DNA of 64,000 nt. Source: Plectrocnemia conspersa. Lineage: Eukaryota > Arthropoda > Insecta > Trichoptera > Polycentropodidae. The stretch spans positions 124,001-188,000 of the forward strand of contig VTFK01000296.1 of NCBI GenBank assembly GCA_009617715.1, written 5' to 3'. The notes under the pieces were generated by a model, which searched no databases, was not told where the DNA came from, and saw only the letters and a program-made list of their open reading frames with translations. A program made the translations under genes and the position numbers. Positions 11,060-22,410 of the stretch are shown in pieces (within the stretch, counting starts at the first letter, position 1; each line of letters begins with the position of its first letter).

Positions 11060-11440
11060 TAAATAAATGAAAAGTCTCGAAAATCGGACAACATACAGTA
11101 AAAATAATCTCGTGAGAATTGGAAATATTTCATAGACCACCTAATAGCATTCATAAGTACCGCTGAAAAAAATACTTTTTGTTTGGAAAGGACGCGCGTT
11201 ATGACGTATATACCCTACGCATAATATTGTTATTCTTTCCTTTGGATATCGATTGTCGGAGTAACAATCTGATCACAAATACAGTTCATGGGTGAATCCA
11301 AGAAGCGATGCAATTGTCTCGCAAACATCTTTATCTGCGATTCGATTTTGAGTGTTAATAATTTGTAAACTATTTTTTGTAATTCCCATACCCCTATTAA
11401 AACCATTAAAGAAGTATGCATATTAGGCATGAACCCGCCT
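11060..11440 (-). repeat. Dispersed repeat family E, copy 1 (part with coding look)
   Basis: On the minus strand this segment aligns by eye with the plus strand at 49240-49540. Shared pieces are GATGTTTG(C/T)(G/A)AG, CATCGCTTCTT, GTGATCAG, AGAATAACAAT, a GCGC-CATCCTTTCCAAACAAA block and TATTAGGTGGTC. A 66-residue frame (11430-11230) covers part of it and includes KMFARQLHRFLDS. It may be an old transposon fragment or a duplicated pseudogene. I do not recognise the family. Confidence -1.
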
Positions 11441-12450
11441 TTACTTATGAAGCGTTATAAAAAGGGCAGTGGTTGTAAACATTTTAAAAATATTCGTACA
11501 AATTAATTTTTTTATAATAAAAAATGCTTCTTCGATTTTAAATTTTTCTCGAATAGCAACACTACATATAAATGATTTTTAAAATTATATATTATTTCAC
11601 CTTACATTTTTTATTTTAAATCTCCTTATAAAAATAAGAACTGGGAAATCGAACTACTGTAATTTAAATATAAGCTGTACTATATTTCGATTGATTATTA
11701 TATTATTTACTATTATATATTTATATGAATATTATGTATTATTCAGAAAATAATTGTTGTTTATTGAGCTTTATACATTTATCATATTGCTAGAGATGTT
11801 GGTCTAAATATACAAATTGTTAGCCAGGAAATTAATATGTGGTCAAAAAATTAAAAGATTGAGAATTAGTACTAAAAAAGTAAAGTGTATAATTTATTGC
11901 ATTGATAAACTTTTATTTTTTTTTGTAACCCTTTGGGGTGTGATTTCGTAGCCAGAGAGACCAACTTATATGGGATGATGCACAACCTTTTAGGTGTGTA
12001 GACTATATAATATTTATATATATTATACATTTTTTTGTTTTTAACACCTTTTATGCGCATTTGAAATAATACTATGAGTATTTAAATTAGATTATACGAG
12101 TGCATGTTTAAATATTAGCTGTTGTTTTGTTTGTGTTTTAAATAATAGTTATCCTGATGCATTGGAGAAACATGTCAAATAATATTAGATTTCTAATCTA
12201 AAAAATACTACTAGGTAATAAAATAAAATATGTATTTTTAAGATAAATTGAATTTTTGCTTTATAAATATGTGTTTACAGATACATTTTATATTTTATAA
12301 AACCTGTCATTAACGGGTTGAAAGGGTTCTTCGGCAGATTATCGGCGTTAGTTTTCCATATTTGTGTTTGTGTGTGTTCGCACGTAACATAAAAAATAAC
12401 ACAACCACCTGCACGATCATTTTAATAAATTAAGGTCATTTGACGGATTT
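11441..12450. other. Intergenic DNA upstream of GTP cyclohydrolase gene
   Basis: The sequence is A+T-rich. A 62-residue minus-strand frame at 11872-12060 is low complexity. No gene or RNA is supported. Confidence -1.
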
Positions 12451-12660
12451 ATGTCATTATTTAACCGACAGTCGAGCCGAGAGAACCTTGCCGACTATTC
12501 TCCGAGAACGCTCTATTACATTCGCTACGAAAGAAAATAGAAAAAACTTTGAAAAAAGTATGATCGAGCATTAAAAAAAACATATAGTGAAATACAACTT
12601 AATTTAACCGTTTACATGTTTATTTCTGTATACAATAATATCGAAAATATATTTTTGCAG
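12451..12660 (+). promoter_or_regulatory. Putative distal promoter region of GTP cyclohydrolase I
   Basis: Composition becomes more balanced from about 12465 (CGACAGTCGAGCCGAGAGAA), just upstream of the alternative coding exon. An acceptor-like tract (TATTTTTGCAG) ends at 12660, so the coding exon may be preceded by a non-coding exon in this region. No convincing TATA box was found, and the transcription start is unknown. Confidence -1.
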
Positions 12661-12737
12661 ATTTTCGAAGTGATTTTTACAATTGTGTCAGTGGTCGTTT
12701 CTATTGTGTCTACTTCTGTCTACTTTTTATCTCAAAG
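12661..12737 (+). other. Pu: Putative 5' UTR of the distal isoform
   Basis: This stretch lies between the acceptor-like TTTTTGCAG (ending 12660) and the ATG at 12738. It contains an initiator-like TCAGT at 12688-12692. Either it is the end of a non-coding exon, or transcription starts near that initiator. Confidence -1.
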
Positions 12738-12834
12738 ATGAAGGAAATCAAGAAGAACGGACAAGTGGAGCTGAGTGAAAAGTCTTTGGTTTCATACACT
12801 AATGGAAACTCGAAGCAGAACTCGAATAAAAATG
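12738..12834 (+). CDS. Pu: GTP cyclohydrolase I, alternative 5' coding exon (distal isoform)
   Basis: From the ATG at 12738 the frame reads MKEIKKNGQVELSEKSLVSY, then TNGNSKQNSNKN plus one base, and ends at the donor GTTAGT (12835). The exon finishes in the same phase as the exon at 25327-25582, so both can join the shared exon at 28770 and each rebuilds a Gly codon before HEKC. The predicted isoform is 239 residues. The N-terminus is short, hydrophilic and Asn/Lys-rich with no catalytic motif, as expected for the variable regulatory tail of this enzyme. Drosophila Punch is known to make isoforms that differ at the N-terminus. The exon is inferred from frame, phase, donor and position; no transcript is available. 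Confidence -1.
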
Positions 12835-13434
12835 GTTAGTGGAAACACTTTTTTCTTTTATAGTATCGATTTTCATGCGTAACGATAGGCGATCGTTTTC
12901 TTTTGAGAGACTAGTCGTGCGGGTCAATTTTGACCGCAAAATAGTAAAATGTAATCGAGATGGTATGCTGTAAGTTTTCAACGCTGTAAAACGACACGGT
13001 TAGTGGTCGGCGTTGACATTTAATACTTTTAAGAATGTAACTCATTAAATTGAAATGATTTCTTTAGTAAAAAATAATTTACAATTAAAAAAAACACGGT
13101 TCAAAAATATGAATTGTTTTAATATAACATATTCTTAAGAATTTAATCTGTCGTACTAAAAAAATATAAATATATAAATTTCGGAAGGATAAAACAATTT
13201 AAAGGTCTGAAAAAAGATGTAATAGGAAAAATATAATAATTAAGTTTACATCATAGTCAACTATGTCATTGTTACTCATTCTAATATAAATATTAATGTA
13301 AAGACAAACAGTATGTTATATTTTAATATATACATATGTATATCTATATTTATTAATTGTAAATCCTTAGTTGCAAAATTACAGGGTGTAGCCTAATGCG
13401 ACACAATGGCATAAAGCAATTAAAAACTACTAAG

Positions 13435-13625
13435 TAAGTAGTGAGACACCAGACTGAAATCAAAGTCTGTAAATCAGTGACATATATTTTATTAATTATT
13501 AGCTAATATTACAACTAATAATCGATAAGTGTCACTATGCACACTCTAGCTCGATTTTAAATTAATTATTGATCCATGAGATTAGAAAAATCTAGGAAAA
13601 CGTAAACTATGGTGTTTGATCGGAA
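13435..13625 (-). mobile_element. SINE family C body fragment, reverse orientation
   Basis: Its reverse complement matches the body of the copy at 59930-60210. Shared pieces on the plus strand here are GAGACACCAGACTGAAATC, GTGACATATATTTTATTAAT and CATGAGATTAG followed by AAAATCTAGGAAAA. The tRNA-like head is not recognisable. Confidence -1.
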
Positions 13626-14140
13626 TTATAATGATATAATTTTTACTATTTCAGAACTTCCATAGACAAAAATAAAAAATGTATTTAGTAAAACTATTTA
13701 AAACAATTAGTTGTTTAGTTTAATAAGATAATTTAAAAACATTTGTAAATTTGTTAGTATACATTTGGTAGTGAGTTAATTTTCCATATTTTTGTTGTTA
13801 TTTATTTATTATTATTTATAGCAAATTATAGAAAATTATCAACGTTTTATTGCTTTGATTGATTTTACTGTTTTTTGTATAATTAAATTAATATTAAATT
13901 TCGTTAATTTATTATACATATTTCTTATATATTTTTCGGCTTTTGTGGATTTTTTATATCAATTCAGAAGCTCTAAATATTTTTTATTTAATTAATATAA
14001 TATGTATTTTGTTAGATTCGTTTCCGTACTCTTTATTTTTTTTTTAATATTATATAAATATAATGCTTTATATTTATTATTTCTTCAGTTATAAATGTAA
14101 ATATATAACTATATGGGGTACTGCAAAGCAGTGAAATATC
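13626..14140. other. Intronic/intergenic A+T-rich DNA, nothing seen
   Basis: This is very A+T-rich sequence with T and A runs. No open frame or repeat is supported. Confidence -1.
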
Positions 14141-14180
14141 GACCGCCGTACATGTACGGCGATGCCGCTCAAAGGGTTAA
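14100..14180 (-). mobile_element. piggyBac-like element end with 16-bp palindrome
   Basis: Read from the TTAA at 14177-14180 on the minus strand, the terminus is TTAACCCTTTGAGCGG, then CATC and the palindrome GCCGTACATGTACGGC (14145-14160). Homology with 62908-62995 continues past the palindrome (GGTCGATATTTCACTGC against GGTCAAGCTTTCACTAT). TTAA plus CCCTTT suggests a piggyBac-type MITE. The other end was not located. Confidence -1.
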
Positions 14181-15599
14181 ATGTTCAGTATTTTAATTTT
14201 AGTGATAGTTCAGCATCTTATGTTGTAAAATATGAAGTTAAAAATATCCATTTCAATGAAGAAATTCACTACAAAATAGGTTAAACTTCTTTTGAGTTTG
14301 AAGATAAAATACAACCAAACTGAGCATTATTTATTACAACTATAATTTAGAGTAATGTTTTATATGTATCTATCAGAGTAAAAACGATGTATTTTGCTGG
14401 AAAGTAACTAATGCCAAATTAAAATTAGCGTATAATTGAATAAGCATATATTTATGTAAAAAATATTTCTGTAGTTTTATAAAAATACTCTTCCATAATT
14501 TTTCAACGAGTATGACGTTTGAATTATTTAATCCTGAAATAATTGTCAATTTTTTTAATAAAACGACAAAAAATGTTAATTTTTATTTTAATAATTAAAA
14601 ATATAAGTTCCTTCTCCAACTTTTTATTCATTTTTTAAATTTCATTAACATAAAATTTTGGAAGCTTTGATTAAAAATATTCTGATAGTCCCGTTTTCAC
14701 AAGTTCAAGTGCTGCATTGATCGAAATAAATGGTAGTCGGAAGGAGCAAGGTATGGAGAATATGGCGGATGAGATAAAACCTACCAGTCAGTTTCACCAC
14801 ATAGAAACAAATTTATAATGTACCTGACTATATTTAAAAATTCATTGAAAAGTCATGTGAGATATATGTCTATATATATTCTTTCATCTAGAGACTCAAA
14901 TCCAAATATTTTTGCCTGGTTTTTAACTATTCGTTATTTGAATATTGGTTTAACTATCCATGAAGCGTTCTTTCATATTTTAAATTAGATAAGTTCAACA
15001 ACGCAGGTAGTCAACTTTATTCCTTTATACACTGCTGCAGTATTTTAGTTTATGTGCTCTTTTTATGCGAAATTTATTTGCTGATAATAATGTTATTTAT
15101 GACAGCCATGGACAATTAAATGCATACAAAATAATGATACGTTGTAATTGCCGAAATTACATAAATTACTCATATTTTCAAATAAATTTTATGCAGCTGT
15201 GTGCTTTCTCAATGACTGATATTGAATTTTTCTTTTATCTTTTTTAGATCAATACGAATAATGTCATATTATTGTCACATTTTTTAGCAATCCGAGTTGT
15301 AGTTGCTGCAACCTACTTCTGACTATAAAGTCCACATCAACAGCAAATAAATGAGGATTTTCAGTAGTAAGAATAATTAAAATTAAAATTTGGACTTATT
15401 TGTAGTTTGAAATATTTAATTTATTATATTTATTCTTATTATTTGGAAACTTTGCTTACATCTTTTTGCTTTTTACTTTATATTGAATGACTCATTACGT
15501 CCATTATGCTTAGAAAATGTGTATCAGACAATAACCCACGTGTTTTTCATTATGTAACGATTTTCTAAAGCAACGGTTTTGTTATACGATTGAACATAT
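14181..15599. other. GCH1 upstream intron, no feature seen
   Basis: If the distal isoform is real, this lies in its first intron. A short plus-strand frame at 15065-15247 has no coding character. No repeat copy was recognised. Confidence -1.
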
Positions 15600-15970
15600 A
15601 GATCAATCAGCAGACCAACCTTGACATATGGACCAACCACTCTGACAAATGTGACAGGTAGAATTCCAAGGTCTGATCGGGTCGTTATCTAGTCCATCGC
15701 ATTTTTCTCCAGCAAGGTGAGGAATCGATCGCTTTTTCCTTCCGTCGGAATTCCGCCGTTCTTCCTGCAAAAACGTCGATTTTACTACAACGCACTATAG
15801 GATATCCTTGTTTCTAGGCCGACATGTTGTACGCAGATATGTGGGTAACAAAAAAAATACGCTATGCTAAGATCCTTGAACTTCAAGGACTTTAAAATCG
15901 GAATCGAGTGGAGAGTGTGTCGCGCCGATTCGCTAGATATCCTTGGTTTTTGCATGATGAAATTTATGTA
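15600..15970. other. Island of balanced composition in first intron
   Basis: Composition rises clearly above its surroundings, with AGGAATCGATCGC, CCGTCGGAATTCCGCCG, a donor-like CAAGGTGAGG at 15714 and AGATATCCTTG motifs. No ATG-initiated frame joins the donor, so I do not call an exon. It could be an enhancer, an extra non-coding first exon or an old repeat. Confidence -1.
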
Positions 15971-16659
15971 AATTGCTTAAATGGTCGGGTAGGTATGATT
16001 GTGTTAGGTTGTGCGGAAAATTAGTGATTATCAATTTTAATCATTAAATTATAAGAAAAACTTATCGATCACTCAAATTAAAGTACATTTCAAATTCATA
16101 CGAATAAATTTGTTGTCCTAGGTCTAGGTCATAGAAAATGATATGAATATGTTAACAAACTCGTGTAATGACATTGGATGATATAATACAGAATCCGGTT
16201 TAAATGGCTCAGTTTACTATCAATCGAGAGATAATTTTAATTTGTAATTATTTTAAATCACAACTTATCTAATTTGTAATTAAATTAAAAATTATACTGT
16301 TTATCGTAAAACTTATCAAAACTAAAACAGTATTAGATTGGATTATCCAAAATAGTATCCAACCTTAATAAATATAATATTGTATAAATATCTATCTATG
16401 ATACAGACACTACTTCTTTGAATCACCTATAGCTTACAACTTGGTTAATTAATCACTGCTAGATCCATTGATATTAATTAGTATTATTTTAATGCTCTAG
16501 TGTCACAGGCACAATATGGATTTGAAACTAATCCCTAAGTACTTATGATTTATATATGTGTACATTGACATGAAATAAAATCCGCATATTTCGCAAATAA
16601 ATATATGATATATATAAAGTAAAGAATATCATATGTTATATGCATTAGTGTACAAATCG

Positions 16660-16765
16660 ATGATTCAATGTTTCCCAATCTTTTTGTCATTGTGTCACAC
16701 TGAAATTTGTTTAGCGAGCCTATGCTATTTCAGTGTAATTTTATCGCCATTTTATTCCACATTCT
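16660..16765 (+). mobile_element. hAT-like terminal remnant
   Basis: The stretch CAATGTTTCCCAATCTTTTT, followed by a G/C-balanced tail with CACACTG and GCGAGCC, resembles the CAGGGnTTCCCAAACTTTTT type of hAT ends. A closer example is at 43351. There is no transposase and no matched second end. Confidence -1.
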
Positions 16766-17084
16766 AGAACAAAAGATCTTTTTTTTGTGATTTATTAAAT
16801 TATATAAAAGGTTATCGCATTTTATAATTGAAATAAGACATTGTGTACAAATAAATCTAAAAAAATTCATGACGGCAATATTTTGTTATTTATGTGAAAA
16901 ACGGTTATTTGCAGATTAGAAAGCATTATTTATTTGGCAATATATTGTTGTTAAGATAATTCGTAAATTTTAGGAATATACAGATAATTTTCCTTATTAC
17001 ACGCGGCTCAACTTTCTCTGTCATTAGCGAAGTGATTACTGGCGGAAGTGAATATAGTAGTGTTCCAGTCTTGAGGAATAGAGG

Positions 17085-17340
17085 ATAATCAGAACAGCGT
17101 AGTCCTTACAGACTAATGACACAGAGACTGCGAGTTCGAGCCACGGCAGCTGACTCTAATTTTTATTGATAAATCCACAGATATATTATATATATTATAA
17201 TTTAATACATAGATTTTCAGACTAAAAAGTCTGGTATTCATTATATTTGATTGACTTAATTAACTAGTTTAAATTTACCCCGCTTAACACATTGGGCTTA
17301 CGCATGTAAGGTTACAAATCAAACGTAAATTACAGAATAA
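17085..17340 (+). mobile_element. tRNA-derived SINE, family C
   Basis: The head has an A-box-like GTAGTCCTTACAGACTAATG and a B-box-like GCGAGTTCGAGCCACGGCAG. The body has TTGATTGACTTAATTAACTA, and the 3' module reads TTTACCCCGCTTAACACATT then GGGCTTACGCATGTAAGGTT. The same modules in the same order occur at 31183 and 39634. Confidence -1.
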
Positions 17341-17438
17341 ACAAATAATAATTAATAAATATTTTCGGGATAGATTCGTAATTGTGCTTTTTAGATTTTC
17401 TTTGAAGGATAACCCGAGAATTTCTGGTTTATTTTTGA

Positions 17439-17450
17439 GGGGGGGGGGGG
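17439..17450 (+). repeat. Poly-G run (12 G)
   Basis: Twelve consecutive G residues lie in a very A+T-rich context. It may be a genuine homopolymer or an assembly artefact. No G-quadruplex partner runs are nearby. Confidence -1.
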
Positions 17451-17689
17451 TAAAAGTTCGTTAGTCAGTGTTCGTTTTTTTATATTATGATTTCATTAAG
17501 ATTCAATCTGTCCCCTTAAATGACGTTTCTGTCCAAATTACTAGAACATCTAGCCAATTAAAACGGAAAGTTAGATGTAATTTCAATACTGAAAAGGTTG
17601 CTTATATCTACAGTTTAGATGTACTTTTGTCACAGTTGAATATTGTAGTTTCGGAATTGGGATGACACCATCGATGTAGGCAATTAGAA

Positions 17690-18060
17690 AGATAAGATAA
17701 GATAAGCAGTTGTACGCAAAACTATGCCAATTACGCAAAAAATCTGAAAATTTTCAGCACGTCATGAAACGCGAATTTCCTAATAGCAAAACGTTACTAT
17801 ACATACACACATTATCAGTGAAAGTGGTCGTAATGAGACAACGTCGAACAAACAGACCGGTTTTTCACAGTGACAAAGACATTCCGCCAAAGATCGATAC
17901 GATAAATCTTTCGCGTTTCCTGCTGTGCAGTGCTGGGTGCTGCTGGACCAATAACCGGACCCGGCTAGCCGTGACCTTGGATTTGTTTTATTTTGCAAGA
18001 TAATGACAGTGTCACGTACACATTGAAAATCATTAATGTACAGGGTATGCCAGAAAAAGT
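17690..18060. other. Island of balanced composition with GATAAGATAAG repeats
   Basis: It starts with a GATAAGATAAGATAAG triplication (GATA sites), followed by normal-GC sequence containing ACCAATAACCGGACCCGGCT, which includes a forward CCAAT box. Overlapping 97- and 72-residue frames on opposite strands look non-coding. From about 18040 the sequence ACAGGGTATGCCAGAAAAAG resembles a DNA-transposon end. Enhancer or promoter function is a guess. Confidence -1.
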
Positions 18061-18550
18061 ACCGTTTTAAGACATACTATATGCCGTTTTGCTGCTAATT
18101 TCCTGATTGGCGACTATCCGCTGACTTTCAGTATTGACTCATTTTTGGAAAATATTTAAAAGTCTATTTATTCCAGCGGTGTTACATTACAGAGTTCTAT
18201 CATATATTATATTAAGCGCAGACCAGCAAATAATCATAAAAAAATCTTTTGTGCTTCATATTTGTCCAATCATTGTCATAAAAAATAATCTTTTTTTCGC
18301 ACGTTACAAATCAGAAATGGTTCGTTTCTATTGCTCAAAGTAAAAGTAGAAGAGCTGATTTTTGTTTTACATGCAGTTCTTGCGGTACCGATTTGTCACG
18401 TGTTTTTAATCTCCTTAGCCGTTTGAAGTGATACAGAACTAAAGCTTTACTTGTATGAAAGCTCTTGAATTGTTGTATGTGGTTTTGATTCAACTAATAT
18501 TTTATTGTATACTTTAAATCAATATTAATTATAATAATTTAAAATTTTAT

Positions 18551-19590
18551 GCCTGCACTACACTCTCTGCAAGTTGGCCAAAGTTAGCCAAGAACATAAA
18601 ATATAGTGGGTTAGTTCGGTTCTGCCCGCTCTAAAATCTCTCGGAAGTTGTCCGAGGTTACCGAGAACGGGAGCTTCGAGCGCTTCCGAACATTGTCGGC
18701 AAAAGGACCGGAGTCAAAGGGACCGAAGTCGGAGCTGCTCTTTCGAGCGCGAACGGTGAGATACTTCCCCTTTTGCTCTCTCGCGTGTTAAGTGAGGAGA
18801 GTGAGAGAGATAATGATATGGTGTTTCGCAAACTGAGATAGAACGAGTATCTCGGTTCAATTTCAGTATGCGCGTAGGCGTCCTATGGTCAACACGCATG
18901 TCGAGCGCTGCATCGTGGTCACGTGGTCAATTATAATACCACATGCTTATCGGGGACTTCAACAGACTCTTACTGACATCTTTGAATATTTTAGGGCACC
19001 AAAAGGGATTAAGTATATTTTTGATAGTATATTCTTCTAATCGTAATTATATTTTTTTTATTAAAAAAATAATTAGTGGTACTTGCTTTTGTAAAAAAAA
19101 TCGTTTCGAATATCCTTACGTATTTTCCTAGATCGGTTTATATAAATGTCACACCATAACGAATTCTTATTTAGAATCGATGGCGACAAATTCTAGGATA
19201 GTCACAGATGTAGTGTTCATATTCTGAAGTATCATTTTTATGCCTTATGGCATTTAGCAAAAGGCAACAAAGATTTTGCTTAAATTGAATATTTACGACC
19301 GAAAACTTTTCACTGATTTTGTATTGGTAAGTGCCCACTCAAACTTTTATAATTATCAGTAGCGTAATTTTAATAATATGATAATTTAAAAATTGCGATT
19401 ATTTGGCACATTTTTTGATCGCCCGCAAATATACCGGCTGTACGTGACAGAAGCCGCCATCCAGACGTCATTCACGTCCGGACGGCATATGAAATTTGCG
19501 ACAGTGTGGTCGCTTACTCGAAGTCGTAGGTCTCGGCCGACTTCAGTTGTAACTTCGGTTCGGACAACTTCCAGAGAGTGTAGTGCAGGC
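18551..19590. mobile_element. 1.04-kb non-autonomous DNA transposon with 25-bp terminal inverted repeats
   Basis: The left end (18551-18575) is GCCTGCACTACACTCTCTG followed by CAAGTTG. The right end (19566-19590), reversed, is identical for 19 bases and then GAAGTTG, one mismatch over about 26. Both ends continue into related subterminal motifs (GTTGTCCGA). A partial foldback B copy sits inside at about 18745-18810. There is no transposase, and the frames at 18714-18899 and 19386-19650 are non-coding. No clear target-site duplication is visible, so I do not assign a superfamily. Confidence -1.
18745..18812 (+). repeat. Foldback family B, single arm (copy 2)
   Basis: ACGGTGAGATACTTCCCCTT, then TTGCTCTCTCGCGTGTTAAG and GAGAGTGAGAGAGAT match the left half of the hairpin at 32162. 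The mirrored arm is missing. It lies inside the 18551-19590 element. Confidence -1.
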
Positions 19591-20129
19591 ATTAAGCATA
19601 CGCTTGTTATATTTTTGTGGCAAATTTCTTTCTCATCAAGTTTATTTTAAAGAAAATATTGATACACCTCACACTAAAAAAATGAGGTACTATAATATAA
19701 ATATAGAAATAATATTTTAGATTTTATTTCGATTTTTGCACCATAATTACCGATTTAATGATTTTTTATATTTAATAAAAAATATCAAAGGATGATTTTA
19801 AGATTCTCTGCAATATGTTATTTTATTCTAAATCTACTAAAAATAATGTTAGCAATAAACTCATTACAGCAGCCAACTTTATACATAACTTTAATGGCAA
19901 TCAAGTAAAAATGCATACATATAATGACTGTGCATACTATTCAAAATTAAAGATTATTGATACAAAGTAATTTATCAATTAATTACTTTCAATTTTAATT
20001 TATATTGTATTATAGAAAGCACCGTAAAATTATTATATCTATCGCTATTTGTTGACAAAGAGGAAAAATTAACATCCGTTTTATTTTTGCAAGCCCTGTA
20101 CAATACCTAGTTAATCCGGTAACATTATT

Positions 20130-20480
20130 ATATGGTCAATGGCCAAACATTGCGAAAAAAAACCATAAACAACACTCTCGTTCTCGTTTCATGGTTGCAA
20201 AGTGGCGGTGATGGCCGTTCTGCCAGCCATTGCATCATTCCGCTAGATATCTATCTTACATTTATTTCCTATATCAAATACGTGGATCCGTTTTGTTCGG
20301 TTTTTAAGGCAATTTATGAAATTGTCGACAGTTGCGCAAGTGTTGCGGTTTCGTCAGTAGAAAATTGTTGGCGATGAGTATCTACTTGACCCTAGAGCCT
20401 AGATCGATCTGCGTATCGCTTGATTGATACTTGCGGTGAATCAATTGTCGCTGTGGTTCTGTAATGTCCAATATTTTCAC
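20130..20480. other. Island of balanced composition in intron
   Basis: An 81-residue plus-strand frame (20132-20377) covers part of this island but has no recognisable domain or splice signals. The sequence CTAGATCGATCTGCGTATCG follows. It could be regulatory sequence of the GTP cyclohydrolase gene. I see nothing decisive. Confidence -1.
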
Positions 20481-21586
20481 TGGATGAAACGTGATTACAA
20501 TATAATACATTGTAAACGAGCAGCTCTCAAAATTGTGATGTTTATTATTTTACTCAACATTAGAACATCCCCGAATTAATTAAATACTGCTTTTTTATTC
20601 TTAATAAATGCTAGGATTTTCCCAATAGATTAGTCATTATGGTTTTGGTAAACTTATAACCGGTAACTTTTTTTATTTTTTTGGAACTCTAATAGACTAT
20701 AATAATTGTGTTGTGAACAGTCATCGGTGAAACCACACAACTAATGACTTATTTTGGTTTATCTTTATGAGTAATGCAAATATATTTTTCGTATATACGT
20801 TGTTAAAATTCGCTTAAAAACTTATACATATATAAATTTATTTCAACTATTGAAGTATGTGACAATGACAGCGTATGTTAAAATACTTAAAGCTTAACTA
20901 TAGAAATTTTCCCGTGTAACCTTTTTTCTTTGGAACGAGCAGCAATAACCTTATATTCAAGGTTTATGTACTGAAAGGTTTGATACTATATAATTATGAT
21001 ACAATAGAATTATGTGTTTAATAAATCATTTTATTAACTCATATTAAAATTATCATTTTCTTATAAATATATTACTGTCAATTTACATGCTCACTCAATA
21101 TATTTTATATTAAAGTCAGCTGAAAGTGTTTGTGTGCTAAGCAACTGAGGTAAATTTTAGTTCTGTTGTTTAAATTTGTGCGTAAATGCAAAAAGCTTAA
21201 TTACCAAATAAGTTCATTAATGGTATTTTTTTAAAGACTTTATAGTAACATAGGTTAGAGAAAAATCTTTTTATAAAACAAAGGGCCGCAATTTGCCATA
21301 TATAAATAAATCACAGCAATTGGACCAGCTCCTCTAATATATGACCGAAGCCATATTTGCTAAAAATCTAGTTTTTTTATTAAAAAAATATTTTTAATTT
21401 AATTATGCAAGCATATTTTTTAATAACATGCCAAAAAATATATAAACCCTTCTTTTTTAAAATAATAAGACATAATTTTGATATATGGCAACCCTTGTTT
21501 TAGCCGGAATATGAACTTATTTAAAAATAAATGATGACTTATTAAGGCGTATTATGTTAAACGACTCGGTTTTAAATAAATCAGAC

Positions 21587-21634
21587 ATAGGTGGCAAATA
21601 TCCGCGTTTATAAACGCGGATATTTACCACCTAT
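21587..21634. repeat. 48-bp near-perfect palindrome
   Basis: ATAGGTGGCAAATATCCGCG and its mirror meet at 21610/21611 with no loop (the centre is GTTTATAAAC) and one mismatched pair. Loop-free palindromes can mark a tiny foldback MITE or an excision scar. The motif was not seen elsewhere in the window. Confidence -1.
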
Positions 21635-22189
21635 ATAAAGTCCGTTTTCATCTCGATTTTATGTATGAAAAGAGTCTATCGATAAACATGATTAATTATG
21701 CGTAAGGTTTCCAAGCCATACAAGAGATTGACAATTAATTAAGTTTCTATCGAGCAAACTATATATTACAATACAATATATATTGCATCACATGTGCGAT
21801 AAACGAAACGCGTCGAAAAGCATTAAACAAATCGTCATGATTTAATACGTCACTCATGACGTTTTCAAATTTGGTCTTAACGCCAAAATTTTCGGCCAAT
21901 AATTTTACAGTTACGACTGAGCATATATTTTTTAATATAATTAAGAACATGACATAAACTTGATATAAATTGCTTTTCTTAATAATTAAAAAGGTAATTA
22001 ATTAAAATAATTATTATGCGCATATAAACGGAAATATGCTTATGATACGTCTAGAATACGCGATGTCACATGCCAGACACAGACATTTAATAGTCTTAAA
22101 ATTGGTCTTAACGTCGTAACTTGCGAGCAGTAATTTTATATTTTTTAATTATAAATTAGAATAAAAACATAATGCATGATAAAATAAAA

Positions 22190-22410
22190 TTTAAGCACGC
22201 TCACAAAGCTTAACGTCTGCTTTCATGTAAAAGAAAATTACTTTTCGCTCACAGCGTGGAGCTTATGCATTTTTCATTCACACGTAATGTAAACATCTCT
22301 TTTCCCTTTCATATCTGAGGGTCGTGTGCTTTCCGTTTCTCTCTGCGCTGCGCAGTGTTCGTAAACGCATGCGAAGCGGCTCTCAAACATTACGCATCAG
22401 GGGTGACTAA
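22190..22410. other. Island of balanced composition, unassigned
   Basis: This region contains CTCTGCGCTGCGCAGTGTTC, ACGCATGCGAAGCGGC and pyrimidine-rich stretches, unlike the A+T-rich flanks. No frame or splice pair supports a gene. A regulatory element is possible. Confidence -1.
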
